A stretch of DNA of 64,000 bases from Pseudomonadota bacterium (GCA_016720075.1 JADJXW010000001.1:372001-436000); one strand, 5' to 3'. Positions 43,340 to 52,976 are shown, counted from the stretch's first letter. A program made the numbers and translations. The notes: generated by a model not told the origin, from the sequence alone.

Positions 43340-45565
43340 TCATTCCTCGCGCGCCAGCAGTTGACCGGCCAGCGGTGGCAGGTCGAGCACGATCGAGTAG
43401 GGCTGCTGGTGCCACGCGCCAGGCGTGGCATCGGCAAAGGCGCTGCCCAGGTTGGCGCCGCCGTAATGGCCCGAATCCGAATTGAGCAGCACGCGGTAGC
43501 GGCCCGGCGCGGGCACGCCGATGCGGTACTGGCGCCTGGGCTCCGGCGTGAAATTCAGCACGATCACCACCGCGCGGCCATCGCCGCGGCGCAGGTACGT
43601 GAGCACCGACTGCTCGCGGTCATTGCAGTCGATCCACTGGAAGCCCTCGGGCTCGAAGTCGTGCCGGTGCAGCGCCGGATGCTCGCGGTAAAGCCGGTTG
43701 AGGTCGGCCACCAGGTGCTGCATGCCGCGGTGCTCGGCGTGCTCCAGCAGGAACCAGGGCAGCGCCACGTGGAAATCCCATTCCCAGGGATGCGCGAACT
43801 CCCCGCCCATGAACAGCAGCTTCTTGCCCGGCAGCGTCCACATGTAGGCGTACAGCAGCCGCAGGTTCGCCAGCTGCTGCCAGCGATCGCCGGGCATGCG
43901 GCCCAGCAGCGAGCGCTTCAGGTGCACCACCTCGTCGTGCGAGAGCGGCAGGATGAAGTTCTCGGTGTACGCGTACATCATCCCGAAGGTCAGTTCATTG
44001 TGGTGGAACCTGCGGTGCACGGGATCGCGCTTGAAGTAATCGAGCGTGTCGTGCATCCAGCCCATGTTCCACTTCATCGAGAAGCCCAGGCCGCCGGCAT
44101 CGGTCGGGCGGCTCACCATCGGCCAGTCGGTGGATTCCTCGGCCATCGTGATCGTGCCGGGCGTGCGCGAATGCGTGACGGCGTTCAGCGTGCGCAGGAA
44201 CTCCACCGCCTCCAGGTTCTCGCGGCCGCCATGCCGGTTCGGGACGAAGTTCGTGCCGCGCGCGAAGTCCAGGTAGAGCATCGAGGCCACCGCATCCACG
44301 CGCAGGCCGTCGAAGTGGTATTCCTCCAGCCAGTAGCAGGCGCTGGCCAGCAGGAAGCTCTTCACCTCGTGGCGCTCGTAATTGAAGATGTACGTGCCCC
44401 AGTCCTGGTGCTCGCCCTTGCGCGGATCCTCATATTCATACAGCGCCGTGCCGTCGAAACGGGCAAGTCCGTGCGCGTCGCGCGGAAAATGCGCCGGCAC
44501 CCAGTCGAGCAGCACGCCGATGCCGGCCTGGTGGCAGCAGTCGATGAAGTACTTCAGGTCATCGGGCGGGCCGAAGCGGCTGGTGGGCGCGAAGTAGCCG
44601 GTGGTCTGGTAGCCCCAGGAATCATCCAGCGGATGCTCCGACACGGGCAGCAGCTCGATGTGCGTGAAGCCCATGCGCTGCACGTAGGGAATCAGCTGCG
44701 CAGCCATTTCCCGGTAGCCGAGGAAGCCGCCCCCCTCGTGGCGCTGCCAGGAGCCCGGATGCACCTCGTAGATGGACGCCGGCGAATGCAGCCAGTCGTG
44801 CGTCGGGCGCGCGGTCATCCAGGCGCCGTCCTGCCAGGTGTAGCTGGCCGGATCGGTGACGATCGAGGCCGTCGCCGGCCGCATTTCCATCGCGCGCGCG
44901 TACGGATCGGTCTTCAGCAGCAGCGCGCCGCCGTGGCGGCTGGCGATCTCGAACTTGTAGATCTCGCCCACCGCAAGGCCGGGCAGGAACAGTTCCCACA
45001 CGCCACTGCCGCCCAGCACGCGCATGGGCAGTCGGCGGCCATCCCAGTCGCAGAAGGGTCCCACCACGCTCACGCGCTCGGCATTGGGCGCCCAGACGGC
45101 AAAGCGCACGCCGTCGATGCCGTCGATGCGCGCCGGATGGGCGCCGAGCATGCGCCAGGCTTCCACGTGGCCGCCGGAGGCGAGCATGGCCAGGTCCGCC
45201 GGGCTCAGCGTGGGGGCAAAGCTGTAGGGGTCGATGAAGGCGTGGCGATTGCCCGCTGAATCAATACGCACCAGGCGGGGATGGGGCTCCACGCCCGCCG
45301 GGCATTGCAGTTCGAAGAAGTCGGTCTGGCCGACCCTGGGCAGCGCGCGCCCGTCCGCCAGTTCCACCGCGGCAGTGGCCGGAAGGTAGGCGGTAACAAC
45401 CGTGCCCCCGGCCCGGGGGTGCGAACCGAGCACCGCATGCGGGTCATGGTGACGCCCGGCGGCAATGCGAACCTGTTCGGATGAGAGAGCCTGCGTGATG
45501 GGCCTTCCTTTTGCGTGCGGCTTATCAGACGGGCGTGTGCCCTGATGTGGTAAATATAGTCGCAT
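43340..45565 (-). CDS. glgB: 1,4-alpha-glucan branching enzyme GlgB
   Basis: The enzyme introduces alpha-1,6 branches. Two N-terminal CBM48/beta domains (about 35-245; FAVWAPNAERVSVVGPFCDWDGRRLPM) are followed by a GH13 barrel with nucleophile Asp in DGLRVDAVASMLY, acid Glu in TITMAEEST and LPLSHDEVVHLKRSL. ATG 45565 gives 741 residues, but this codon overlaps the glgC start on the other strand. A strong GGAAGG lies about 50 bases inside, upstream of the family N-terminus (ALSSEQVRIAAGRHHDP). The true start may therefore be near 45500 at a non-standard codon. Confidence 0.92.
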   Translation of the reverse strand: MRLYLPHQGTRPSDKPHAKGRPITQALSSEQVRIAAGRHHDPHAVLGSHPRAGGTVVTAYLPATAAVELADGRALPRVGQTDFFELQCPAGVEPHPRLVRIDSAGNRHAFIDPYSFAPTLSPADLAMLASGGHVEAWRMLGAHPARIDGIDGVRFAVWAPNAERVSVVGPFCDWDGRRLPMRVLGGSGVWELFLPGLAVGEIYKFEIASRHGGALLLKTDPYARAMEMRPATASIVTDPASYTWQDGAWMTARPTHDWLHSPASIYEVHPGSWQRHEGGGFLGYREMAAQLIPYVQRMGFTHIELLPVSEHPLDDSWGYQTTGYFAPTSRFGPPDDLKYFIDCCHQAGIGVLLDWVPAHFPRDAHGLARFDGTALYEYEDPRKGEHQDWGTYIFNYERHEVKSFLLASACYWLEEYHFDGLRVDAVASMLYLDFARGTNFVPNRHGGRENLEAVEFLRTLNAVTHSRTPGTITMAEESTDWPMVSRPTDAGGLGFSMKWNMGWMHDTLDYFKRDPVHRRFHHNELTFGMMYAYTENFILPLSHDEVVHLKRSLLGRMPGDRWQQLANLRLLYAYMWTLPGKKLLFMGGEFAHPWEWDFHVALPWFLLEHAEHRGMQHLVADLNRLYREHPALHRHDFEPEGFQWIDCNDREQSVLTYLRRGDGRAVVIVLNFTPEPRRQYRIGVPAPGRYRVLLNSDSGHYGGANLGSAFADATPGAWHQQPYSIVLDLPPLAGQLLAREE

Positions 45566-46841
45566 GGTTCGACTGTCGCGCACCTCATCAGGGCGATATG
45601 TGAGCCGCCTCACCGGCGGCACTCTGGCAATGATCATGGCGGGCGGCCGCGGCGAGCGGCTGCGCGGCCTCACCGAGCATCGCTGCAAGCCCGCCACGCC
45701 CTTCGGCGGCAAGTTCCGCATCGTCGACTTCGTGCTGTCGAACTGCGTGAACTCCGGCATCCGCCAGATCAGCGTGCTGACGCAGTACAAGGCGCAGTCG
45801 CTGATCCAGCACGTGCAGCGCGGCTGGAACTTCCTGCGCGGCGAGTTCGGCGAATTCATCGACGTCATCCCCGCGCAGCAGCAGGTGGGCAAGCACTGGT
45901 ACCGGGGCACGGCCGACTGCGTGTACCAGAACCTCGACTACGTGCGCCAGCATCACCCGCAGCATGTGCTGGTGCTGGCGGGCGACCACATCTACAAGAT
46001 GGACTACGGTCCGATGATCGCCTACCACGTCGAAAAGGGCGCCGACATCACCGTGGGCGTGGTCGAGGTGCCGGTGCCCGACGCGCGCGAGTTCGGCGTG
46101 CTGTCGGTCACCGAATGGAACCGCGTCACCAAGTTCGCCGAGAAGCCGGCCAATCCCGAGCCCATGCCCGGCAATCCCAACGTGGCGCTGGCCTCGATGG
46201 GCATCTACATCTTCAACGCGCAGCTCATCGAGCAGCTGCTGGTCGAGGATGCCGCCGACGAAACCTCGGCGCACGATTTCGGCAAGAACATCATCCCGAA
46301 GTCCATCGAGAAGCTGCAGGTCTTCGCCTATCCGTTCCGCAACGTGCGCACGCGCGCGCAGAACTACTGGCGCGACGTGGGCACGGTCGATGCCTTCTAC
46401 GAGGCCAACCTCGAGCTGGTGCATGTCTCGCCCGAACTGAACGTGTACGACGAGGAATGGCCCATCTGGACCTACCAGGTGCAGCAGCCGCCCGCCAAGT
46501 TCGTGCTCGATGACGAGGGCCGCTGCGGCATGGCCATCAATTCGCTGGTGGCCGGTGGCAGCATCATTTCCGGCGCCGTGGTGCGCAACTCGCTGCTGTT
46601 CTCCGCGGTGCGCGTCGACGAGCGCTCGCAGGTCGAGCGCTCGGTGGTCATGCCCGGCGTGCACATCGGCAGGGGCTGCGTCATCCGCAACGCCATCATC
46701 GACGAGCACTGCGACATCCCCGACGGCACGCAGATCGGCGTCAACCTCGCCCTCGACCGGGAACGCTTCGACGTGACGCCGCGCGGAGTCGTGCTGGTCA
46801 CGCCCGAGGCGCTGCTCGCGTCGACGATCGCCAAAGGATGA
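45564..46841 (+). CDS. glgC: Glucose-1-phosphate adenylyltransferase GlgC
   Basis: The 425-residue enzyme makes ADP-glucose, the committed step of glycogen synthesis. The nucleotide-binding loop is MIMAGGRGERLRGLTEHRCKPATPFGGKFRIVDF (about 23-56), with WYRGTADCVYQNLD, FAEKPANP and a C-terminal left-handed beta-helix. ATG 45564 is kept because RYVSRLTGGTLA before AGG has counterparts in homologues; GTG 45600 is an alternative. A TATAGT-like -10 ends only 4 bases before the ATG. The stop overlaps the GH57 gene. Confidence 0.95.
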   Translation: MVRLSRTSSGRYVSRLTGGTLAMIMAGGRGERLRGLTEHRCKPATPFGGKFRIVDFVLSNCVNSGIRQISVLTQYKAQSLIQHVQRGWNFLRGEFGEFIDVIPAQQQVGKHWYRGTADCVYQNLDYVRQHHPQHVLVLAGDHIYKMDYGPMIAYHVEKGADITVGVVEVPVPDAREFGVLSVTEWNRVTKFAEKPANPEPMPGNPNVALASMGIYIFNAQLIEQLLVEDAADETSAHDFGKNIIPKSIEKLQVFAYPFRNVRTRAQNYWRDVGTVDAFYEANLELVHVSPELNVYDEEWPIWTYQVQQPPAKFVLDDEGRCGMAINSLVAGGSIISGAVVRNSLLFSAVRVDERSQVERSVVMPGVHIGRGCVIRNAIIDEHCDIPDGTQIGVNLALDRERFDVTPRGVVLVTPEALLASTIAKG

Positions 46842-48553
46842 CCGACCCGCGACTGCCAGTCGTCCTGCTCTGGCACATGCACCAGCCCCCGTACCGCGAT
46901 GCGCTGTCCGGCCGGTACGTGCTGCCCTGGACATACCTGCACGCCATCAAGGACTACACCGACATGGCCGCGCATCTCGAAGAGGTGCCGGGCGCGAAGG
47001 CGGTGGTCAATTTCACGCCGGTGCTGATCGAGCAGATCGAGGACCTGACCGCCGCCGTGCGCAACTGCCTCGTGGATGGCGCGCCGCTGCCCGACGCGCT
47101 GCTGGCCACGCTGGGTCCCGCGCCGCTGCCGCTTGATCCGGCGGCGCGGCTCGCGCTGCTGCGTGCCTGCCAGCGCGGTGATCGCGAGAACCTGATCCGC
47201 CGCCACGCGCCCTTCGAGGAGCTGGTGCAGCTGGCGCAGTCGTTCGATTCCACCGAGCGCATCGTCTATGCCTCGGACCAGTACCTGTTCGACCTGTGTG
47301 TCTGGTATCACCTGGCCTGGATGGGCGAGGCCGTGCGCCGCGAGGACGAACGCGTGGTGGCGCTGGCGGCGAAGGCACGCGGCTTCGATGAGGCGGATCG
47401 GCTGCTGCTGCTGGGCCTCATCGGTGAACTGCTGGCCGGCGTGCTGCCGCGCTTTCGCAAGCTGGCCGAGCAGGGGCGCTGCGAACTGGCGGTTTCGCCC
47501 TACAGCCATCCCATCCTGCCGCTGCTGTTCGATTTCGCCGCGGCACGCGCCAGCGAACCCCATGCGCCGCGGCCGCACCACGCAAGCTATCCCGGCGGCG
47601 CAGAGCGTGTCCGCTGGCATCTGGACCGGGCGCGCCAGGAGTTCGAGCGCGTGTTCGGTTTCGCGCCTCGAGGCTGCTGGCCGTCGGAGGGCGCCATCAG
47701 CGACGCCGCCGTGAAGGCCATCGAGTCGGCAGGGTTCGACTGGCTTGCCACCAGCGTCAGCGTGCTCAGGCCGTCGCTGCACGCATCCGGCATCGATGTG
47801 CCGGAAGACGGCACTGAAGCCGAGCGCCTGCTGAACCGCGGCTTCGCGCAGCCGGGCAGTGACCTGGAATGCTATTTCCGCCATGACGGCGTGTCCGACC
47901 TGGTCGGCTTCAGTTATTCGCGCTGGCATGGCGACGATGCGGCGGCGAACTTCGCGCAGGAACTGTCCGGGCTTGCCGCGCGCACCGCCGGCGAGCCGGG
48001 CCGCGTGCTGCTGGTCGCGCTCGATGGCGAGAACGCCTGGGAGTACTACCCCTTCAACGGCTGGTACTTCCTGCGGGCGATGTACGCCGCGCTCGCATCG
48101 CATCCGGAGATCCGCCTTGCCACGTTGTCCGAAGTGGTCGACGAGCATCGGCAGGCCGGCATTGCGCCCGCGCCGCTCAAGCAGGTGCGCGCCGGCAGCT
48201 GGGTCTACGGCACGCTGTCCACATGGATGGGTGACCCGGACAAGAACGCCGGCTGGGATCTGCTGTGCGATGCCAAGCGCGCCTTCGACGTCGCCATCGC
48301 CTCGGGCAGGCTCGAGCCCGCCGCGCGCGCGCGCGCCGAGCAGCAGCTGGCGGCCTGCGAGGCCTCCGACTGGTTCTGGTGGTTCGGTGACTACAACCCG
48401 GCCGGCGCCGTGCGTGATTTCGACGAGCTGTTCCGCCACCAGCTCGCCAGCCTCTATCGATCGCTGGGTGCCCAGCCGCCGGCCGCGCTCGAGCATCGCA
48501 TCAGCATCGGTCGCGGCGCGCCCGAAAGCGGCGGCGTGATGCGCCGCTCATGA
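46838..48553 (+). CDS. Glycoside hydrolase family 57 alpha-glucan enzyme
   Basis: The 571-residue protein opens with the GH57 region 1 motif LLWHMHQPPYRD. It has the family's later motifs: SPYSHPILPLLFD, GCWPSEGAISDAAVKAIESAGFDWLATS (region 3, nucleophile Glu expected here) and LVALDGENAWEYYPFNGWYFLRAMY (acid Asp). GH57 members include alpha-amylases, amylopullulanases and branching enzymes. Subtype cannot be fixed. Overlaps glgC upstream and malQ downstream (ATGA at both ends), implying one operon for storage-glucan turnover. Confidence 0.9.
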   Translation: MTDPRLPVVLLWHMHQPPYRDALSGRYVLPWTYLHAIKDYTDMAAHLEEVPGAKAVVNFTPVLIEQIEDLTAAVRNCLVDGAPLPDALLATLGPAPLPLDPAARLALLRACQRGDRENLIRRHAPFEELVQLAQSFDSTERIVYASDQYLFDLCVWYHLAWMGEAVRREDERVVALAAKARGFDEADRLLLLGLIGELLAGVLPRFRKLAEQGRCELAVSPYSHPILPLLFDFAAARASEPHAPRPHHASYPGGAERVRWHLDRARQEFERVFGFAPRGCWPSEGAISDAAVKAIESAGFDWLATSVSVLRPSLHASGIDVPEDGTEAERLLNRGFAQPGSDLECYFRHDGVSDLVGFSYSRWHGDDAAANFAQELSGLAARTAGEPGRVLLVALDGENAWEYYPFNGWYFLRAMYAALASHPEIRLATLSEVVDEHRQAGIAPAPLKQVRAGSWVYGTLSTWMGDPDKNAGWDLLCDAKRAFDVAIASGRLEPAARARAEQQLAACEASDWFWWFGDYNPAGAVRDFDELFRHQLASLYRSLGAQPPAALEHRISIGRGAPESGGVMRRS

Positions 48554-49920
48554 GCGACGTGGCCGCGCCGGTGCTGTCGCGGCGGCGCAGTGGGGTGCTG
48601 CTGCCGGCATCGGCATTGCGCCACGATCACCGCGGCGCGCTGGGCGACGGCGCGCTGCGTTTCATCGACTGGCTGGCCGATGCCGGCTTCACCGTGTGGC
48701 AGCTGTTGCCGCTGGTGCCCACCGACGAGAGCGGCTCGCCTTACTGGGCCCGCTCCGACCGCGCCGGCAACATCGCGCTCACCGACGCCCTCGCGCCTGA
48801 TCCGGGAAGCGAGGATGACTTTGCCGCCTTCCGCGCCGCCAGCAGTGGCTGGCTGGATGACTACACGCTGTTCGAGGCGCTGAGCGCCGAGCAGGGCGGC
48901 GCGCCGTGGTGGAACTGGCCCGAGCCGCTCAGGCGCCGCGATCCGCAGGCGCTCATCGCCGCGCGGCAGCGCCTCGCGCCGCAGCTTTCGCATCTGGCAC
49001 GCGCGCAGTGGCGCTTCGATGAGCAGTGGCGCGCGCTGCGCCGCCATGCCGCGGCGCGCGGCGTGAAGATCTTCGGCGACCTGCCCATCTACGTGGCGCC
49101 TGATTCCGTCTCCACCTGGACTTCACCCGGTGATTTCCAGCTCGATGCCAGCGGCCGCGCCGTGGCGGTGTCCGGCGTGCCGCCGGATTACTTCGCCGAG
49201 GATGGCCAGCTCTGGGGCAATCCGCTGTACGACTGGGACGCGCAGCGGCGCGATGGATTCGGCTTCTGGATGCGGCGCCTGGCGCTGCAGGCCGACCGCT
49301 TCGACCTGCTGCGCATCGATCATTTCCGCGCGCTCGAGGCCTACTGGTCCGTTGCCGCCGGCGCCAGCTCGGCGCGTGGCGGGCAATGGCTGCCGGCGCC
49401 GGGCGGCGAGATGCTGGCGCGCGCGCGCGCGTTGCTGCCGCAGCTGGAACTGGTGGCCGAGGACCTGGGCGTGATCACGCCGGCGGTCAACGCGCTGCGC
49501 CGGCAGTTCGGCCTGCCCGGCATGCGCGTGCTGCAGTTCGCCTTCGACGGCAATGCGGCCAACCTGCACCTGCCGCATGCGCATTCGGCCGACTGCGTGG
49601 TCTACACCGGCACGCACGACAACGACACCACGGTAGGCTGGTACGCGTCGCTCGATGAGCGCGCCCGCGACCACGTCCGCCGCTACTTCGGCCGCCCCGA
49701 CCACGAGGTGGTCGATGCGCTGCTGCGCGCCGGGCTGTCTTCGGTGGGCGTCCTGGCAGTGTTGCCAATGCAGGACATCTTGCAACTGGGCAGCGGGGCG
49801 CGCCTGAATAGGCCCGGCACCACGACGGGGAACTGGGCCTGGCGGCTGCCAGGGGCATCGCTCACGCCCGATCTTGCGGCGCGGTACCGCGACCTCAACC
49901 AGCTTTACGACCGGAGTTGA
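48550..49920 (+). CDS. malQ: 4-alpha-glucanotransferase (amylomaltase) MalQ
   Basis: The 456-residue GH77 enzyme disproportionates malto-oligosaccharides. Visible are RRRSGVLLPASALRH near the start, GDLPIYVAPDSVSTW, VSGVPPDYFAEDGQLWGNPLYDW, the nucleophile region RIDHFRALEAYW, the acid region VAEDLGVITPAVNALR, and TGTHDNDTTVGW. It is somewhat shorter than typical MalQ (about 500). It is coupled to the GH57 gene. Confidence 0.94.
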   Translation: MSDVAAPVLSRRRSGVLLPASALRHDHRGALGDGALRFIDWLADAGFTVWQLLPLVPTDESGSPYWARSDRAGNIALTDALAPDPGSEDDFAAFRAASSGWLDDYTLFEALSAEQGGAPWWNWPEPLRRRDPQALIAARQRLAPQLSHLARAQWRFDEQWRALRRHAAARGVKIFGDLPIYVAPDSVSTWTSPGDFQLDASGRAVAVSGVPPDYFAEDGQLWGNPLYDWDAQRRDGFGFWMRRLALQADRFDLLRIDHFRALEAYWSVAAGASSARGGQWLPAPGGEMLARARALLPQLELVAEDLGVITPAVNALRRQFGLPGMRVLQFAFDGNAANLHLPHAHSADCVVYTGTHDNDTTVGWYASLDERARDHVRRYFGRPDHEVVDALLRAGLSSVGVLAVLPMQDILQLGSGARLNRPGTTTGNWAWRLPGASLTPDLAARYRDLNQLYDRS

Positions 49921-49923
49921 TCC

Positions 49924-50373
49924 ATGAAGGCAATGCGCGTGCTCACCGCCCTTGTGCTGCTGGCGGGGCTCGCCGGCTGCGCCTATGCGCGCCTGGAGAA
50001 GCCCACGCTGCAGGTGGTGGATGTGCAGATGCTGAAGGGTGACCTGCTGCAGCAGCAGCTGAAACTGCGCATGCGGGTGCAGAATCCCAACGACCGCGAG
50101 CTGCCGGTGGCCGGCATCACCTACGAGCTGGCTGTCGCGGGCGAAGCCTTCGCGCATGGTGAATCGGAGCGCAATTTCATCGTGCCGGCGCTGGGCTCGG
50201 CCGAATTCGACGTCAACGTCACTGCCAACGCCGCCACCGCGCTGCTGAAAATACTGGCCGGTGGCCGCAAGCTCGAGACGGTGGATTACCGGCTGACCGG
50301 CAAGGTCGCGCTGTCGTCGGGGATGCTGCGCTCGATCCCGTTCGACCAGAAGGGCGTCGTCAACCTGCGCTGA
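49924..50373 (+). CDS. LEA14-like (WHy domain) lipoprotein
   Basis: The 149-residue product has a lipoprotein signal with box LAGC (residue 20). A WHy/LEA-type-2 domain follows (about 25-145: LQVVDVQMLKGDLLQQQLKLRMRVQNPNDRELPVAGITYELAVAGEAFAHGES). These small beta-sandwich proteins are linked to stress or desiccation tolerance. It is 3 bases after malQ, at the end of the glg operon, and overlaps the convergent glgA by 14 bases. Confidence 0.82.
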   Translation: MKAMRVLTALVLLAGLAGCAYARLEKPTLQVVDVQMLKGDLLQQQLKLRMRVQNPNDRELPVAGITYELAVAGEAFAHGESERNFIVPALGSAEFDVNVTANAATALLKILAGGRKLETVDYRLTGKVALSSGMLRSIPFDQKGVVNLR

Positions 50374-51844
50374 CCGAAGGCAGGCCTGCCAGCATGCGCT
50401 CGTACAGCGCCACGTAGGATTCGACCTGCGTCTGCCAGGAATAGTCCTGGGCCATCGCGTTCTGCACCAGGCGCCGCCACAGCGTTTTCTGCGAGTACCA
50501 CGACAGCGCGGTCTCCACGCCCCAGGTCACGCCGCCCACGTCGTAGTCGTTGAACACCACGCCGGTGCCGCGGCGCGTGAGCGGGTCGAAGTGCTGCACC
50601 GAATCGGCAAGGCCGCCGGTGCGGCGCACGATGGGCACCGTGCCGTAGCGCAGGCTGTACATCTGGTTCAGTCCGCAGGGCTCGTACTGCGAGGGCATCA
50701 GGAACATGTCGCTGGCGGCCTCGATCCAGTGCGCATGCTCCTCGCTGTAGCCGGCCCGGAAATGCACGCGCGTGGGGTGCAGGTGCGCGAGCTCCCGGAA
50801 GAACTGCTCGTAGCGCGGCTCGCCGCTGCCCAGCACGGCGCAGCAGAACTCATGGCGCCGCAGCAGGTCCGGCAGCGCCGACATCACCAGGTCGAAGCCC
50901 TTCTGCGAGGCCAGGCGACTGACCATTCCCAGCAGCGGCAGGCGACTGCGCGCGCCGGTGGCGAGGTTCATGCGCTGCAGGAAATCCTGCTTCAGTTCGT
51001 CCTTGGTGCCCAGCTGGCTCGCGTTGAAGTGCAGCGGCAGGAAGCGGTCCTGGCGCGGATCCCACTCCTCGTAGTCCACGCCGTTCAGGATGCCGGTGAG
51101 CGATCCGGCGCGTCGCGCCAGCAGGTCCTGCAGGCCGTAGCCATAGGCCGGGGTCTGGATCTCCATCGCATAGGTGGGGCTGACGGTGCTCACGTGGTCC
51201 GCATGCGCGATGCCTTCGCGAAGCGGGTTGATCCTGCCGGCCGCCAGTTCGCCGGCGTCCAGCAGGGGCACGGCGTCGCCCAGGCCGGTGTCCGCGCGAA
51301 AACCGGCATCGAACACGCCCTGGTAGGCGATGTTGTGGATCGACATGAGGCTGCGCGTGCCCTGGAACAGCTTGTCCCAGGCATAGACCGTGCGCAGCAG
51401 CAGCGGGCCCATTCCCGTGTGCCAGTCATTGCAGTGAAGTATCTGCGGCGAGAAACCCATGTGCTGGCAGCTCACCAGCGCCGCATGCGTCAGCAGCAGG
51501 AAGCGCAGGTGCTCATCCGGCGCGTTGCCGTAGATGGCGGCGCGATCGAACAGCGCCGGTGCATCGATGAGATAGATCATCGCCTGGCTGCCGGGCAGCC
51601 TTGCCGTCAGCACGCTGAAGCGCAGCGTGTGCGCTCCGAGCTGCAGCGGAATGTCGCGCAGGAATCCCACCGGAAACAGCTGCAGCGCGCGCCGGTCGAC
51701 CTGCCGGTACAGCGGCATGAATACGCGCACATCGTGGCCTGCCGCATGCAGGTATTTTCCCAGCGCGCCCGCGACGTCCGCGAGGCCCCCGGTCTTGGCC
51801 AGGGGGGCGACTTCTGAGGCGATGAAACACACGCGCAGCGGCAT
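50360..51844 (-). CDS. glgA: Glycogen synthase GlgA
   Basis: The 494-residue GT5 enzyme elongates glucan chains from ADP-glucose. It starts with CFIASEVAPLAKTGGLADV (ADP-glucose-binding KTGGL, K17). It contains HCNDWHTG, NIAYQGVFD, the hinge GMVSRLASQKGFDLV and the C-terminal acceptor motif EPCGLNQMYSLRYGTVPIVRRTGGLADSV. It is convergent with the glgC operon, with tails overlapping, and divergent from the next gene. Confidence 0.95.
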   Translation of the reverse strand: MPLRVCFIASEVAPLAKTGGLADVAGALGKYLHAAGHDVRVFMPLYRQVDRRALQLFPVGFLRDIPLQLGAHTLRFSVLTARLPGSQAMIYLIDAPALFDRAAIYGNAPDEHLRFLLLTHAALVSCQHMGFSPQILHCNDWHTGMGPLLLRTVYAWDKLFQGTRSLMSIHNIAYQGVFDAGFRADTGLGDAVPLLDAGELAAGRINPLREGIAHADHVSTVSPTYAMEIQTPAYGYGLQDLLARRAGSLTGILNGVDYEEWDPRQDRFLPLHFNASQLGTKDELKQDFLQRMNLATGARSRLPLLGMVSRLASQKGFDLVMSALPDLLRRHEFCCAVLGSGEPRYEQFFRELAHLHPTRVHFRAGYSEEHAHWIEAASDMFLMPSQYEPCGLNQMYSLRYGTVPIVRRTGGLADSVQHFDPLTRRGTGVVFNDYDVGGVTWGVETALSWYSQKTLWRRLVQNAMAQDYSWQTQVESYVALYERMLAGLPSVSAG

Positions 51845-51872
51845 CGGGCAAGTGTAGCGGTATCATCGCCGG

Positions 51873-52976
51873 ATGCAGCGGATGCTCGTCACGGTCGCCG
51901 TCATCGCACTGGTGCTCTCGTCGCTGGCGGTGGGCGCACTCGCGGCGCATTGGCCGTTCTGGCATCGGGCATGGCAGTGGCAATCGGCAGCCGGACAATG
52001 GCCGGCGCAGTTGTCGGGCCCGACACAGGTGCTGAGTCCGTCAGCCACGCCGCTGCCGCTGCGTCTGGTGGCTGATTCCCGGCTGGCGCCGCGCGCCGGT
52101 GATGCGCCGACGCAGCTGCTGCTGGTCGGCGATGCCAGTGGCTGGGCCGCATACTGGAGCGCGCCGTCGGCTGATGTGCATGCACCCATCGACGGGCGTG
52201 GATTGTCCACCGCGCTGCTCGCGCCGCTGTTCGGCGCATTGCAGCACACGATGGCGCGCGCCGTGCTCGACGAACCGGTGCGCATGCTCCTCGATGAATG
52301 GCGCGAGGATGCGCGCGGCGAGATCACGCCACGCCAGCTGCTCTGGGAAATGAGCGGGCTCGCCGAAGGTGAGTTCGTGCCCTTCAATCCCTTCAGCTGG
52401 CGGGCACAGCTGGCCTCGGGGCCGGACTTCTCGCGCGCAGCGCTGCACGCGCCGCTCGCCTGGCCGCCGGGGTCGCATTTCGAACCCTCGCCCGCGAACG
52501 CCCAGGTGCTGTCGCTGGTGGCCGGTGCGCTGGATGGCGAAGATTTTGCCACCGCGCTGCAGCGCAACCTCTGGGGTCGGATGGCCGGGCAGGAAGCGCT
52601 GGCGTTGCTGGATCACCCTCGCGGCAGCATCGCGGCGCACTGCTGCATGAGGGCCGCGCCGCTGGACTGGCTGCGACTGGGTTTGCTGATAGCGAACGAT
52701 GGCGTCATCGGCCGCGAGCGACTGCTGCCCGAGGGGCATGTCGCACTGATGACAGTGGCTTCGCCCGTGCATCCGGCCTATGGCCTGGGATATTCCCTGG
52801 CCGGCACGCAGGCGGCGCCGGTGCTGCTGGCAGTCACCCCGGGTCGCCGCCTCGCCATCTCGCCGCGGGAACGGCGGGCGGTGCTTTGGGTGGGGGAGGG
52901 GCATGCCCCCGAGTGGCTCGATGAGCTGCTTTTGCCCGGGATATTTGGTACTCCCGACAATTCATCCGGCGGATAG
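51873..52976 (+). CDS. Beta-lactamase-fold protein lacking catalytic residues
   Basis: The 367-residue product has one N-terminal helix or signal peptide (about 5-25). It follows the serine-hydrolase layout: LLVGDASGWAAYWSAPSA, LDEPVRMLLDEW, ITPRQLLWEMSGLAEGEF (the usual ITLRQLLSHTSGL), and MRAAPLDWLRLGLLIANDGVIGRERLLPEG. The SxxK site falls on DGRG just before LSTALLA, with neither Ser nor Lys in register. The Y-x-N motif reads PSPANAQ. It is probably a non-catalytic relative with a binding or structural role. Confidence 0.65.
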   Translation: MQRMLVTVAVIALVLSSLAVGALAAHWPFWHRAWQWQSAAGQWPAQLSGPTQVLSPSATPLPLRLVADSRLAPRAGDAPTQLLLVGDASGWAAYWSAPSADVHAPIDGRGLSTALLAPLFGALQHTMARAVLDEPVRMLLDEWREDARGEITPRQLLWEMSGLAEGEFVPFNPFSWRAQLASGPDFSRAALHAPLAWPPGSHFEPSPANAQVLSLVAGALDGEDFATALQRNLWGRMAGQEALALLDHPRGSIAAHCCMRAAPLDWLRLGLLIANDGVIGRERLLPEGHVALMTVASPVHPAYGLGYSLAGTQAAPVLLAVTPGRRLAISPRERRAVLWVGEGHAPEWLDELLLPGIFGTPDNSSGG

